Of a stretch of DNA of 64,000 bases, positions 1-8,949 are shown one piece after another. Below the pieces are notes generated by a model. That model ran no database searches. It was not told the origin of the DNA and worked only from the letters and a program-made list of their open reading frames with translations. The position numbers and the translations under genes are program-made. How positions within the stretch are numbered: the stretch's first letter is position 1; each line of letters begins with the position of its first letter. The stretch covers positions 180,574 to 244,573 of the forward strand of contig NZ_JXAL01000003.1 of NCBI RefSeq assembly GCF_000829465.1, in the 5' to 3' direction. The DNA is from Cohnella kolymensis. Its GTDB lineage: Bacteria; Bacillota; Bacilli; Paenibacillales; Paenibacillaceae.

Positions 1-462
1 TCGAATGGCGCCAAGCACGTACGGAGTGGAGCCGCTGGCGGTAATGCCGATGACGACGTCTCGGGACGTGACCCCCTTGTCCATAATGAGCTGAGCCCCG
101 CTTTCCGCGTCGTCCTCGCAGCCCTCCACGGCGGTGCGCAAGGCGATATCGCCCCCGGCGATGTAGGCTTGTACCATTTCAGGGTCGGTGCCGTAAGTGG
201 GCGGACATTCGCTGGCGTCCAGCACGCCCAATCGTCCGGAGGAGCCGGCGCCCACGTAGAACATCCGGCCGCCATTCTTCAGGGAGGCATGCAGCAGATC
301 CACCGCCGCGGCGATCGCATCGATCTCTTTGCGGACCGAGAGGGGGACGAGCTGGTCCTCGTCGTTCATCAGCAACAGCATATTCCGGGTATCACACTCG
401 TCGATCGAATGCGTTGCGGGATTGCTCTTTTCGGTCGTTAACTGTGCAAAGTATGAAGTCAT
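1..462 (-). CDS. murQ: N-acetylmuramic acid 6-phosphate etherase, 5' part (cut by window edge)
   Basis: The reverse strand is open from an ATG at 462 to the window edge, giving the first 154 residues. They contain the SIS-type sugar-phosphate binding stretch GRMFYVGAGSSGRLG and the ASECPPTYG motif that carries the catalytic Glu of MurQ. The family cleaves the lactyl ether of MurNAc-6-phosphate to GlcNAc-6-phosphate and D-lactate in the cytoplasm, a step in cell-wall recycling. An AAGGAT ribosome binding site lies about 9 bases before the ATG. The gene follows the ABC permease genes by 44 bp in the same orientation, so it is probably the fourth gene of that operon. This suggests that the importer brings in MurNAc-containing sugars. 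The identification is secure; the C-terminal half is outside the window. Confidence 0.93.
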   Translation of the reverse strand, partial: MTSYFAQLTTEKSNPATHSIDECDTRNMLLLMNDEDQLVPLSVRKEIDAIAAAVDLLHASLKNGGRMFYVGAGSSGRLGVLDASECPPTYGTDPEMVQAYIAGGDIALRTAVEGCEDDAESGAQLIMDKGVTSRDVVIGITASGSTPYVLGAIR

Positions 463-506
463 GGTTTACCCATCCTTTTCTGTCTGTATATGATGGCCGA
501 GGCGCC

Positions 507-1379
507 TTACCCCTTGATGGATCCCAGCGTCAATCCGGATACGAAGAAGCGCTGCAGCAGGGGATAGAGGATGATGATCGGAAGGGTGGAGGTGATGATG
601 ACCGCCGACTTGATTGACATGGCGATCGTACTCTTGTCCGCCGCACCTGCGCCGTCGCCCACCATAGTCGTACCGTTCACGATGTTGCGCAGAAACAGCA
701 TGACTGGATATTGGTTGGTATTCAGATAAATTAAGCCGTTAAACCAGTCGTTCCAGAAAAACACGGCGGTAAACAAGCCGATTGTCGCCAGAGCCGGGGT
801 CGAAAGCGGGACGATGACCCGCAGCAGGATGCCGAAGTAATCCAGGCCGTCGATGATGGCGGCTTCCTCGAGTTCTGCAGGAACGGCCCGTATGAAGTTG
901 ATCAGGATAATCAGGTTGAACTGGTTGATGGCGAAGGGCAGCAGCATGGCCCAGACCGTGCCGGTCAGGTGAAGATTGGAGATCAGCAGGTACGTGGGGA
1001 TGAGTCCGCCAGAGAAGAACATGGAGAACACGATCAGCTTCATTATCAACTTGTGCCCGTAGAGAAATCGTTTGGACATGGCGTAAGCGAAGACGGTCGT
1101 CGTGAATAGAGCGATCAAGGTGCCCGCCACAGTGTAGAAGATTGTGTTGCCATACGCCTTGAAAAAGTTCGGATACGTGAAAATTTGAATGTAAGCATCG
1201 AAGTTCAAGCCGACCGGATAGAACGTTACCTTGCTGTTGATGATCGCGCTGGGGCTGGACAAGGAAAGCGCCAGCATATATAAGAAGGGCACGATGCAAA
1301 TCAGGATGACCAGAATCATCACCAGGTGAATCAGAAGGTCGACAATCGTCATGGAATGAAGCCTGCGTTGCTTACCCAC
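507..1379 (-). CDS. Carbohydrate ABC transporter permease, LplC/YtcP-like
   Basis: The 290-residue protein has about six hydrophobic segments, starting near residues 15-40, and the cytoplasmic EAA loop (EEAAIIDGLDYFGILLRVIVP, around residues 168-188) that contacts the ATPase. It belongs to the MalG/LplC branch of sugar permeases, which work as heterodimers with an LplB-type partner. That partner is encoded 23 bp upstream on the same strand. The ATP-binding subunit is not present in the cluster; Bacillales sugar importers of this branch usually share an MsmX-like ATPase encoded elsewhere. The start ATG at 1379 follows GGAGCTGCAGAGGGTGG. Substrate is inferred only from the neighbouring murQ. 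Confidence 0.9.
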   Translation of the reverse strand: MGKQRRLHSMTIVDLLIHLVMILVILICIVPFLYMLALSLSSPSAIINSKVTFYPVGLNFDAYIQIFTYPNFFKAYGNTIFYTVAGTLIALFTTTVFAYAMSKRFLYGHKLIMKLIVFSMFFSGGLIPTYLLISNLHLTGTVWAMLLPFAINQFNLIILINFIRAVPAELEEAAIIDGLDYFGILLRVIVPLSTPALATIGLFTAVFFWNDWFNGLIYLNTNQYPVMLFLRNIVNGTTMVGDGAGAADKSTIAMSIKSAVIITSTLPIIILYPLLQRFFVSGLTLGSIKG

Positions 1380-1402
1380 CCTCTGCAGCTCCTTTCACGA
1401 AG

Positions 1403-2362
1403 TTAGTAGATGCTTTCGCCGGATACTTTCTTGCTGAACCAGTTGGTGCCGGACACCAGAATGACGCCGACGACGCCGCTGAACAGACCGATGGCGGTCG
1501 CGTAAGAGTAGTTCTGGTTCATGAGGCCCGTACGGTAGACGAGCGTATCGATGATGTCGCTGACCATGGCGTTGGAGGGGGTATACATGAGCAATACCTT
1601 CTCGAAGCCTAAGCTGAGCAGCGAGCCTACATTCAGAATCAGCATGACCATGATCGTGGACATGATGGAAGGTATGGTCACGTATCGAATCTTCTGGAAG
1701 CGACCGGCCCCGTCGATATCCGCCGCTTCGAACAACTCCCGGTTGATGCCGGTAATGGCCGCCAGGTAAATAATGGCCGTCCAGCCTGTGAATTGCCAGG
1801 TTTCGCTCAAGATGTAGATGGGACGGAAATATTGCTGCTCGTTCATGAAGTAGATCGGACTCATGCCGAACACGTCAACCAGGAACCGATTGATCAGCCC
1901 CGAGCTGGGAGAGAGTATCTCGCTCAGAATGGCTATAACGACCACGGTGGATATGAAACGCGGCATGTACGAGATCGTCTGGACGAGCTTTCTGAACTTG
2001 ACGTTGCGCACTTCGCTCAGCATTAACGCGAAGATGATCGGGATCGGAAAGTTGATCAAGATATTCCCGAAGGATAGCACCAGCGTGTTGTTGAACGCTC
2101 GCCAGAAGGCAGGATCGCTGAGAAACCGTTCGAAATAAGCGAATCCGACCCAATCGGTTCCGAACGGGCCCATGCCCGGGCGGAACCGGCGGAAGGCCAG
2201 AATGTTGCCGAACAAGGGAGCATACTTGAAGAGGAGCAAAAGAATCAGCGGGATCAGCATCATCACGTACAGCTGCCAGTAACGGCGAAAGTGGCGGAGG
2301 CGGGGCGAGTGCGACGTCGCGACGGCCGTCTCTACTCCAGGACGAACGGACATTTCGGTCAT
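1403..2362 (-). CDS. Carbohydrate ABC transporter permease, LplB-like
   Basis: This 319-residue membrane protein is the LplB/UgpA-type partner of the downstream permease. It shows six predicted membrane segments and an EAA loop (ELFEAADIDGAGRFQKIRYVTIP) in the usual place before the last third. The reading frame extends upstream to 2425, but that extension runs through an intergenic hairpin. The ATG at 2362 (MTEMSVRPG) is chosen because AGAAGGTGATC lies just before it. The gene is separated from the binding protein by a terminator-like hairpin at 2401-2453, so its expression may be lower than that of the binding protein. Confidence 0.9.
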   Translation of the reverse strand: MTEMSVRPGVETAVATSHSPRLRHFRRYWQLYVMMLIPLILLLLFKYAPLFGNILAFRRFRPGMGPFGTDWVGFAYFERFLSDPAFWRAFNNTLVLSFGNILINFPIPIIFALMLSEVRNVKFRKLVQTISYMPRFISTVVVIAILSEILSPSSGLINRFLVDVFGMSPIYFMNEQQYFRPIYILSETWQFTGWTAIIYLAAITGINRELFEAADIDGAGRFQKIRYVTIPSIMSTIMVMLILNVGSLLSLGFEKVLLMYTPSNAMVSDIIDTLVYRTGLMNQNYSYATAIGLFSGVVGVILVSGTNWFSKKVSGESIY

Positions 2363-2388
2363 ATGATCACCTTCTTCTTGGTGTGTGT

Positions 2389-2453
2389 TGAAAAAGAGAA
2401 GGGCCTGCCTGAAAGAGTCGGTCAAGCTCTGACTTCATTCCTATGGCAGGCCC
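2389..2453 (-). terminator. Intercistronic attenuator between binding protein and permeases
   Basis: On the reverse strand GGGCCTGCC (2453-2445) pairs perfectly with GGCAGGCCC (2409-2401) and is followed by a U-rich tract (TTCTCTTTTTC, 2400-2390). The hairpin lies between the end of the solute-binding protein gene and the first permease. Such partial terminators are common in ABC operons, where they let the binding protein be made in excess. The loop of about 35 bases is long but holds a secondary AGTC/GACT stem. Confidence 0.72.
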
Positions 2454-2490
2454 TATTCAATATTTCAGACGGATCGTATGCTTGCCAAGA

Positions 2491-4098
2491 TTATTTTGCC
2501 ATATTGTCGTTGTAAAGCTGATTGAATTTTTCAATTTGCAGGTTTTTCATTTCCTTGACGTATTGATCCCAATCCGCGTTCAAATCCTTCTTGCCGGTGA
2601 GGAAGGCATCGGCCCAGATCTGGAAGGTGTCGAACAGCGGTGTCTGCAGCGAACTGGCTTCTTCCGCGGTCATGTCGTCGAACAACGGGCTGGGAGGAAT
2701 ACTCTGAATGGCCTGATCCATGCCGGCTACGACTTTGTTGATTTGTCGATAGTTCTCGTCGTATTTGGTCATCTCTCTCTCGTTGACCCATACCAGTTGA
2801 AGCGGGTCGGCGCCTAAGCCATACTTCAGCTGCATCGCCTTGTAGATGCCTTCCTTCGCGTTCACGATGTCATCCGGATACTTTATCGTGCTGCCGTCCA
2901 TCGTGTAAGTCTGGCCTTCTACGCCAAGTGCTGCCAGCGTTGCGCCTTCTTCGGAGAAGAAGATTTCGTCGATCGTTCTGACGATACGTTCAAAGTCGGC
3001 CCGCTTGGAGGTCTTGGTAGGGAACAAGATGCCGGAGCCGGTGCTGCTCTTCGGCTGGTGATGCGCGCCGTCCGGTCCTTCCAGCGGCGGATACATCTGC
3101 AGATCGAATCCCGGTTCTGTAGCCGAAGCCTCGACGCCGCCGATCTGGTCATAGTAGGCATAGCTCGCGAAAGATTTGCCGGTGGCCAGCTTCTGCGCCC
3201 ATTTATCGCCATCGATCGGTTCGGCCATCTCAGGATCGATCAAACCTTCCTTATAGAGCTTAGCCATGTAAGTCATGTATTGCTTGTACTGGTCGCTGAT
3301 GGCGCCTGGGAAGTATTCTTTCTTCTCGTAATCCCAGCTTAGCGTATTCGTGCCGGATGCTCCGTTCTTGCCGACACTGACGCCGAAGGACGGCATCGTC
3401 ATGCGGTACAATACACGGGCGCCGGCGAGGATCGTCAGCGGATAGGAGTCCGGGTTCTCTTGCTTGAACGTCTTCAGCGCCGTGTACAGGTCGTCGAAGG
3501 TCTTCGGAGCCGCGAGTCCATGTTTCTTCAGCAGATCCTGACGCATAATCAGGCCGCCGTCGTAGAAAGGCTTGTCAAACAGCGAAGGCAAGGAGTAACG
3601 CTTGCCGTCCTTCAGGTTCAGCTTCGCCACTTCCTCCTTCAGCCCGAACTCCTCGACTCTGGCGTTCCAGTTCGGCGTCCATTCCGCGTAGTCGCTGATC
3701 GGGGCGAGCGCGCCGTTCAGGGCAAGGGAGGCATTCTCCCCCACGGTCATCTGGTTCAGGATCACGTCGGGCGCGTTCGTACCGGTGTTGAGAGCGAGCG
3801 ATACCTTCGTCGGGTAATCGGCCAACGGGATGATTTCGAAGGAAAAGTCAACGTTGTACCGCTTCTCGATTTCTTGGATAAGCAGCCAATCTTCTTTGAA
3901 GGGAAGCGTCGCATTGTCGGGGTAGTAGATGGACAACTTGAGCGGCTCTTCCTTGCCGGCGGGCGTCGTACTGCCTCCGGGAGTCGTGCTGGGACTCGGC
4001 GACGTCGTTCCGTCGCTGCCGCCGGAGCTGCAGGCAAGCAACGTAGTCATCATTAGGACGAATGCTAGTGTAAGCGGTACCAATTTTTTCTTGAACAT
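2491..4098 (-). CDS. Extracellular solute-binding lipoprotein of a sugar ABC importer (LplA-like)
   Basis: The 535-residue protein begins with a lipoprotein signal peptide (MFKKKLVPLTLAFVLMM) and the lipobox LLAC, followed by a Ser/Thr/Pro/Gly linker. It should be lipid-anchored at Cys23 on the outer face of the membrane. Size and sequence fit the long LplA/YtcQ-type binding proteins (about 500-560 residues) paired with LplB/LplC permeases in Paenibacillus. The start at 4098 is preferred over 4149 because the signal peptide begins there and GGGAGG lies about 11 bases upstream. It is first in the operon binding protein-permease-permease-murQ. Ligand unknown; MurNAc-type sugars are an inference from murQ. 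Confidence 0.88.
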   Translation of the reverse strand: MFKKKLVPLTLAFVLMMTTLLACSSGGSDGTTSPSPSTTPGGSTTPAGKEEPLKLSIYYPDNATLPFKEDWLLIQEIEKRYNVDFSFEIIPLADYPTKVSLALNTGTNAPDVILNQMTVGENASLALNGALAPISDYAEWTPNWNARVEEFGLKEEVAKLNLKDGKRYSLPSLFDKPFYDGGLIMRQDLLKKHGLAAPKTFDDLYTALKTFKQENPDSYPLTILAGARVLYRMTMPSFGVSVGKNGASGTNTLSWDYEKKEYFPGAISDQYKQYMTYMAKLYKEGLIDPEMAEPIDGDKWAQKLATGKSFASYAYYDQIGGVEASATEPGFDLQMYPPLEGPDGAHHQPKSSTGSGILFPTKTSKRADFERIVRTIDEIFFSEEGATLAALGVEGQTYTMDGSTIKYPDDIVNAKEGIYKAMQLKYGLGADPLQLVWVNEREMTKYDENYRQINKVVAGMDQAIQSIPPSPLFDDMTAEEASSLQTPLFDTFQIWADAFLTGKKDLNADWDQYVKEMKNLQIEKFNQLYNDNMAK

Positions 4099-4237
4099 AC
4101 GAATGAAGACCTCCCTGGAAATTAAATGTATTACGTGTAGATCGTACAACTTACAAACCCTGTAAGGAAAAATTAACCAATAATTACCTGTTCCTTATGA
4201 ACGGATAATATCATTTTTTTATTTCAGCGGTCAATAC

Positions 4238-4264
4238 ATTTTTTGAAATTTTATTTCAAAAAAT
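4238..4264. promoter_or_regulatory. Perfect palindrome, candidate operator of the murQ/ABC operon
   Basis: Two 11-bp arms (ATTTTTTGAAA and TTTCAAAAAAT) flank a 5-base centre TTTTA, so the core reads TGAAA-N5-TTTCA. It lies about 140 bp before the binding-protein start and about 150 bp before the sigma gene on the other strand. TGAAA-N5-TTTCA-type boxes are typical of RpiR-family sugar-phosphate regulators, which often control murQ, but no regulator gene is seen nearby. An AT-rich transcription terminator is the alternative. Confidence 0.45.
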
Positions 4265-4364
4265 GAAAACGGTATCATTTATGTGGCGGAGCAAGCAAAA
4301 TGGTTAAGCGCCAAGGTATATATACTGAAGATCCTTCGCGAATCTATTCCTCTTTATAGAGAAA

Positions 4365-4393
4365 TGTAACCTCTCAGATGGTGAAACGTCTAT
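4365..4393 (+). promoter_or_regulatory. Candidate ECF-type promoter of the first sigma/anti-sigma operon
   Basis: TGTAACC (4365-4371) carries the AAC core typical of ECF -35 elements, and CGTCTATT begins at 4387, 16 bases after the AAC. This matches the AAC-N16-CGTC layout of many ECF autoregulatory promoters. A similar AACC...GTCTAT arrangement precedes the paralogous sigma gene on the other strand. Confidence 0.5.
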
Positions 4394-4416
4394 TTTAATG
4401 AGGGGCAGGTGAGCGT

Positions 4417-4974
4417 GTGGATTTTTTATACTTAAAGCATTTATCGCAAGGACACGATAAAAATGAAGTGCTACAGAATTTGATGGAGGAATACGGCCAA
4501 GATGTTTGGAATTTCGCCTTTTCAGTCACACGTCACCCTGCTATTGCAGATGACATACGACAAGAAGTATTTGTGAAGGCTTTTAACAGGTTGGAAACTT
4601 ACCGTGGACAGTCGTCTGTGAAAACGTGGCTATTGGCTATCACTCGAAATGCTGTGACTGATTATCACAGGTCGGCGTTCTTTCGTAAAGTTACACTAGT
4701 CGACTACATCAAAGAAACCGGGGAACATCCTTCGGCGGAACAACAATATCTCGACAGTCAAAAGATAGATGACGCGTGGAAGGCTGTGATGAGTTTGCCG
4801 ATGAAGCTGCGAGAAGTGATCGTATTATTCGTTCACCATGAATTATCGATAGCAGAAATCGCACGTCTACTGAAGATTTCTGAATCGGCTGCCAAGGTGA
4901 GACTGCATCGGGCGAGAATCAGAGTTAATCAAACGTTTAATGGAAGTGAAGGTGATAGGCATGGGGAACTATGA
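4417..4974 (+). CDS. ECF-family RNA polymerase sigma factor (pair 1)
   Basis: The 185-residue protein has sigma region 2 (about residues 20-90, with ADDIRQEVFVKAFNRL) and region 4 (about 115-175, with IAEIARLLKISESAAKVRLHRAR), separated by a short linker, as in ECF sigma factors. GTG at 4417 is the start, after GGCAGGTGAGC. The stop overlaps the downstream anti-sigma start by 14 bp, which implies translational coupling. It is clearly paralogous to the sigma encoded at 13671-14218: both begin with a short (D/E)F-x-YLK-x-L segment and share YG-K/Q-DVWN. Promoter specificity and stimulus are unknown; a candidate autoregulated promoter lies just upstream. Confidence 0.93.
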   Translation: MDFLYLKHLSQGHDKNEVLQNLMEEYGQDVWNFAFSVTRHPAIADDIRQEVFVKAFNRLETYRGQSSVKTWLLAITRNAVTDYHRSAFFRKVTLVDYIKETGEHPSAEQQYLDSQKIDDAWKAVMSLPMKLREVIVLFVHHELSIAEIARLLKISESAAKVRLHRARIRVNQTFNGSEGDRHGEL

Positions 4975-6256
4975 TTGGGAGAAACGGCTAAAGGCTCCTG
5001 CATCAACTGGGGGCTCAGATAAAGCGTGGATGAATACCGTACATCAACGTGTAAAGCATAAAAGCAAAAAGTTAAAAGGCGTCACGCCTATGGTGGTGAG
5101 CGGGGTAGTGGCTGCTGTTCTTTTTGGGGTTCTGCTTACTAATTTCGATTATCTACGCGGATTGGTTACTGGCTTTAATCCAGAAACTAAGATAACTGCA
5201 TCTCAATCTCCCATAGATGAGTTGCCAATACCGGCTAACTACCCGCCTCGAAACAAGGCATTTGGAAATCAGGAACAATTGACTGAAGAGGAACAACAAA
5301 AAGCGGAATTCTTGCAAAGAATGGCGTATGCTTACCAGAAGGTGCTTACATTGAAAGGCACTGCTATAGATCAGAACAAATCCTTTTCGTTTTCGGATAC
5401 GATTGAATTTCAGATACGTCAGGGTAAGTATCCAGCCTCTTACGAAAAAGTCACTGCATCTGACGGCACCGTGAGTGAGTTCGGAAATAACAATGAATTC
5501 ATTTGGCATCAGTCCAATGGCAATAATCAGATCAGCCGCGTACAACCCAGAAACACAGAACTTGAGCCGAGTATGCCTTTTTTCTCCACTTCACCTGACG
5601 GAATTCCAACTTATTCTCTACCCACGGATCCCGCCAGGTCGGATCGAGGTCAGAATATTGTAGCACCTTTGCGAAATCTGGGCTGGATGCTAAACGATTT
5701 AAAATTGTGGTCGCTAAAAAATAGTGAAGTGTATCTGAGTCGAAAAGTTAACGTTGTTGAAGGAACATTGCCTAAAGATATGGCTGAGAAGTTTCGTGCG
5801 TCCAAGTACAAATTATGGATAGATGAAGCGACCGGCATGTTGCTCAAAAAGCAGTTGTTCGACAAAAACGACGTTGTTACTGAAAGTTTCGTTGTAACGT
5901 CAATACAGGTGGATCAACGGCTAGACAAGGGTATTATTGATGTCCCAACTGATCTGAAGGCAGTCCAAGAACCAAGGTCTGTACCAGTTCCAAGCTTCCC
6001 GACAAATGAAAATGGCCAGACTTACGGCTCTGCATCGGACGCCACTTCCCCGGAAACAGAACCGGATTTAATTAAAGCACATGGTGTGGATGGCACTGAG
6101 GGATATGTATTGAAAACAGATTTAGACGGTGAGATGCCAAGGAACCCTCAGGAAGCATTGGCGCAACAGGAGAGTAGACCTGCGGGTGGTCGTGATATCC
6201 CACTATATGATGTTGATGGTGAAACAGTAATTGGTGTCTTTCATATTGGACCATAG
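4961..6256 (+). CDS. Membrane anti-sigma factor with RseB/LolA-like extracytoplasmic domain (pair 1)
   Basis: ATG at 4961, after GAAGGTGATAGGC, gives 431 residues: a basic cytoplasmic segment of about 40 residues, one membrane helix (about 41-61), and a large outer region. The outer region contains YKLWIDEATGMLLKKQLFD, which resembles the strand-turn signature of LolA/MucB-RseB folds (x-Y-K-x-W-I-D-x-x-T-G-x-x-L). Topology and overlap with the sigma gene point to a sensor that holds the sigma factor until an outside signal acts. The N-terminus lacks an obvious zinc-binding HxxxCxxC motif. The last third is related to its paralogue at 11997-13671. The RseB-like assignment is inference from the motif; the anti-sigma role follows mainly from context. 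Confidence 0.75.
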   Translation: MGNYDWEKRLKAPASTGGSDKAWMNTVHQRVKHKSKKLKGVTPMVVSGVVAAVLFGVLLTNFDYLRGLVTGFNPETKITASQSPIDELPIPANYPPRNKAFGNQEQLTEEEQQKAEFLQRMAYAYQKVLTLKGTAIDQNKSFSFSDTIEFQIRQGKYPASYEKVTASDGTVSEFGNNNEFIWHQSNGNNQISRVQPRNTELEPSMPFFSTSPDGIPTYSLPTDPARSDRGQNIVAPLRNLGWMLNDLKLWSLKNSEVYLSRKVNVVEGTLPKDMAEKFRASKYKLWIDEATGMLLKKQLFDKNDVVTESFVVTSIQVDQRLDKGIIDVPTDLKAVQEPRSVPVPSFPTNENGQTYGSASDATSPETEPDLIKAHGVDGTEGYVLKTDLDGEMPRNPQEALAQQESRPAGGRDIPLYDVDGETVIGVFHIGP

Positions 6257-6927
6257 ATTTAATTGGCAATACTTGAACTGTTTGACAAAACATTATCTCT
6301 TTAAATTGTTGTTCAGGTACGGGTACTATAGTTCAAGCTTTAGCTCGAATGCGGCGAAGAGTTTTTTGGTTGGTTGCGGATGGCAGGTAATATTAAGTCC
6401 GCTCAGTATCAAAATCATTCCGACTGGAGCAACGACGCGAACAATTTCATTCCATCCATGATATGAGTTTAGTAAATTCCTTCGTTGAGGAGCTCAATCA
6501 ACTGTCGAGACTTTCTCGACAGCCTGACCTCCCTACAGGGAGGGTTTTTTCATTAGGTTTATTCAATTTGAACCATTTTTTCATGACATTAGCTTCGCAA
6601 ATAAAACAAACTACCCTAGAAATAGAATTACAAATTAACGTTGTCGATTGTTCATACTAGTTCATTTATTTTAGAACGGTAAGCGCTTGCTTCCTTTGTT
6701 CTGTTGACAGTATGCGATTGAGTCTCCCTTTTGTAAGAGAGTTCTATTTTTATAATGGGTCTTCCCAAAATCACGGTAAGAGATGGAGTCAATCACCTTG
6801 AACTGCGTTAAAACATAGACGGAAGTAAATTCCGTCACATTTCACTCCCATCTAGTGTACGAACTAACCTATCCTAACGAAGATCACTCTCCCCGGTTGC
6901 TTGCATTCCTCTGTTAAGCGTGTCCCC
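6257..6927. other. Intergenic region without a convincing gene
   Basis: Between the anti-sigma stop and the broken binding-protein gene only short reading frames occur, none with a ribosome binding site and recognisable product. A reading of about 40 codons ending at 6462 has fairly protein-like composition but no visible start or relatives. The stretch contains the double hairpin at 6502-6550, then AT-rich sequence. Confidence 0.6.
6502..6550 (+). terminator. Tandem hairpins, the second a rho-independent terminator
   Basis: CTGTCGAGA-CTT-TCTCGACAG forms a perfect 9-bp stem with a 3-base loop (6502-6522). CCTCCC-TACA-GGGAGG followed by GTTTTTT forms a classic terminator (6528-6550). It lies 245 bp downstream of the sigma/anti-sigma operon and may end it. 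Confidence 0.75.
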
Positions 6928-8070
6928 TTATTTTTTGATCCCCGCAAACTTTTCGAATAGCTTGGTCCATTTTTCTCGCTCATCCAAAACGATCGCCGGG
7001 TCTACAAATTCAATCGGGACATTTTTTTAATGGGGTTTCCATTCTGGTACTTGCGGGTACAAAATTGAGATCTGACATGATCTGCTGACCGTCACTCACC
7101 ATAAAATCAAGGAACAAAACAGCAGCATGCGGATGAGGCGCATTTTTGGAAACAGCATGCCCATTAGGTCTGGCAATAGCCGTTTCAAGGGCAAACCAAT
7201 CCAGTGGCGTGCCTTCTTTCTTCAATTGCTCGGCCTTATAGCTGTAGACGGTCAGTGCCATAGGAACTTCCCCCGAGGCGGTAAGATTGGCAAGCAAGGA
7301 GTGTCCTTTGCGATTCGATACTTCATTCGTATTCGCGATATTCTCCAGCAGTTTGATGCCATTTTCCTCCCCTTTCAATTTCACCAGCATGGCATACCAA
7401 TCATAGTCTTCCAATTCCACAACCAGCTTGTTCTTCCATTTAGGATCTAGTAAGTCTTCCCATTTTTTTCGGTAAATCCTCTTTTTTGATTAATTTGGTG
7501 TTATAGGCTTGGACAAATACATTAATATAGGTGGGAAGCCAATCCTGATGTGGAGGAACTGCTTTAGGCATTAAATCGGTAATGTATGGCGTTTTGACTG
7601 GTTGAAGGAGTCCTTCTCGGTGAAGCGCCTCCATTTCTCCCCCATTATTGTCCACGACATCAACGTTATGGCGACCCGCTTTTTCCTCCAGGATGATTCT
7701 TTGCAGGACATTTTCGGAACCGGCTCTCCAGATATTGATTTTTACGCCATATTTTTCTGTAAATTCCTGTGTGATCTTTTGAGCATCTTCAATAGGCAAA
7801 GAAGTATATAGAGTTAATTCCCTTTCTTTTTTTAGCTCCTTCCATTAAAATTTGCATCCGATCCGGACCTTCATAAGCAGCCAGTTCGGCTAGGGTTGTC
7901 GGGCGTGATTTTGCCTCATTCGCGGGAGCCGAAGAGGTGGTTGCTTCACTAGAAGTAGGCTTGGCTTCTGATGTAATGGATTGTTTACTTGTATTGGATC
8001 CACATGCTGCAATAATTACCAACAAGCTTGTTAATAGAATTCGCAAGGCTATTTTCGCCGTTTTATGCAT
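6928..8070 (-). pseudogene. Extracellular solute-binding lipoprotein (iron/Fbp-like), three frameshifts
   Basis: A signal peptide with lipobox IIAACGSN (8070 downward) is followed by a reading that runs through three frames and ends at 6928 (..FEKFAGIKK). The parts fit a family-1/6 type binding protein of about 380 residues: EGAKKE..LYTSLPIEDAQKI, then FTEKYGVKINIWRAGSENVLQRI, then the C-terminal FVPASTRMETPL region. All three breaks fall in runs of seven A on the coding strand (complement of 7827-7833, 7463-7469 and 7022-7028), and removing one A at each restores a single frame. Such proteins deliver ferric iron or other small ligands to ABC permeases, none of which are nearby. It follows the isochorismatase-like gene by 13 bp and may be co-transcribed. 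Whether the breaks are real or sequence errors cannot be told here. Confidence 0.78.
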
Positions 8071-8083
8071 TGTACTATCCCCT

Positions 8084-8708
8084 TTATCTCTTATTCCAAA
8101 ATCCCGTGATCTCTTCGCTGGTAGCCACCATGCCGAATCTGTTTTCTACATTTCGAATGGTCGATATATGGTCTGTCATGTCATAGGTAGCACAGCAATC
8201 ATCAACCAGCGTCACCAAATAATCGTGATGAAGTCCATCCCGGAGCGTACTTTCTACGCAAATGTTCGTTGCCACTCCGGTGAACAAAAGTGACTGAATG
8301 CCAAGTGATTGCAGCAAATTATCTAAATCCGTACCTACAAAAGCACTGTATTTATGCTTGATAACGACAATCTCCTCTTTCTCGGGTTCAACCACATAAA
8401 ATGCGGTCCCCCATGTTCCTTTCCGGCAACTAAGGTTTGTCTTGACGCGATCAAAATTCTTTCCATAACGGCTAAGCCAAGCTTCACTATCTGTAGCCTG
8501 ATCGTGTTCTGTCGCGACAAAGATAACCGGGACTTGGTTCCTTCTTGCTTCACGCAAAAAAATAGGTCAAACGCGGAATCATTTGATTAACGAACGTTAA
8601 GTCCTTTCCCCTTTTGGCACTCGACCCTTCCTTATGGCAAAAATCATTTTGTACATCGATAACAAGAACCGCACAATGATCATGCCAAACCCTCTTTCTT
8701 AGATCCAA
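8084..8708 (-). pseudogene. Isochorismatase-family cysteine hydrolase, one frameshift
   Basis: The reconstructed protein of about 208 residues has the family triad: Asp in VLVIDVQNDF, Lys in HKYSAFVGTDLD and the nucleophilic Cys in GVATNICVESTLRDG. The family includes N-carbamoyl- and biuret-type amidohydrolases as well as nicotinamidases; the substrate here is unknown. TTG at 8708 is the likely start because AAGGAGGGG lies 5 bases upstream. A run of seven T on the coding strand (complement of 8556-8562) breaks the frame after TYF; one T fewer gives LTYFLREARRNQVPV and restores it. An amidase remnant on the other strand hints at a former amide-degradation locus. Confidence 0.8.
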
Positions 8709-8816
8709 TCCATTCCCCTCCTTTCTTCTATAGTCAAAGTCGATGCCCTGTCCACCCCACCCGGAGAGGACAGTCCACCTTTTCATCAAAAAGCATGACA
8801 TCCGCGTATTTTCTGT

Positions 8817-8949
8817 TCAGATATGACTTAGAAGATTGCGGTCAAACATAGATTCCTCCACCACAATGACAGCATGCCCACGCATAATAGCATCAAGGCA
8901 GGCCGCCCGTGCCACTCGTTGAATTTGGAGGGTATTTATCCCTAGCTGC
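8817..8949 (-). pseudogene. Short remnant resembling the C-terminal part of a second cysteine hydrolase
   Basis: A reverse-strand reading gives RVARAACLDAIMRGHAVIVV followed by EESMFDRN and a stop at 8817. The pattern resembles the region after the catalytic Cys in isochorismatase-like proteins (ARDAxxRGYxVxVVEDA). An in-frame stop precedes it and no start is present. It is probably a fragment left by deletion; the assignment rests on a short stretch. Confidence 0.35.

Noticed and set aside
507..4098. Phage or IS origin for the left-end operon
   Set aside because: The gene order is a normal ABC operon, with no transposase, integrase or terminal repeats.
6231..6660. Two small forward frames after the first anti-sigma gene
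   Set aside because: They overlap the anti-sigma end or the terminator hairpins and lack ribosome binding sites.
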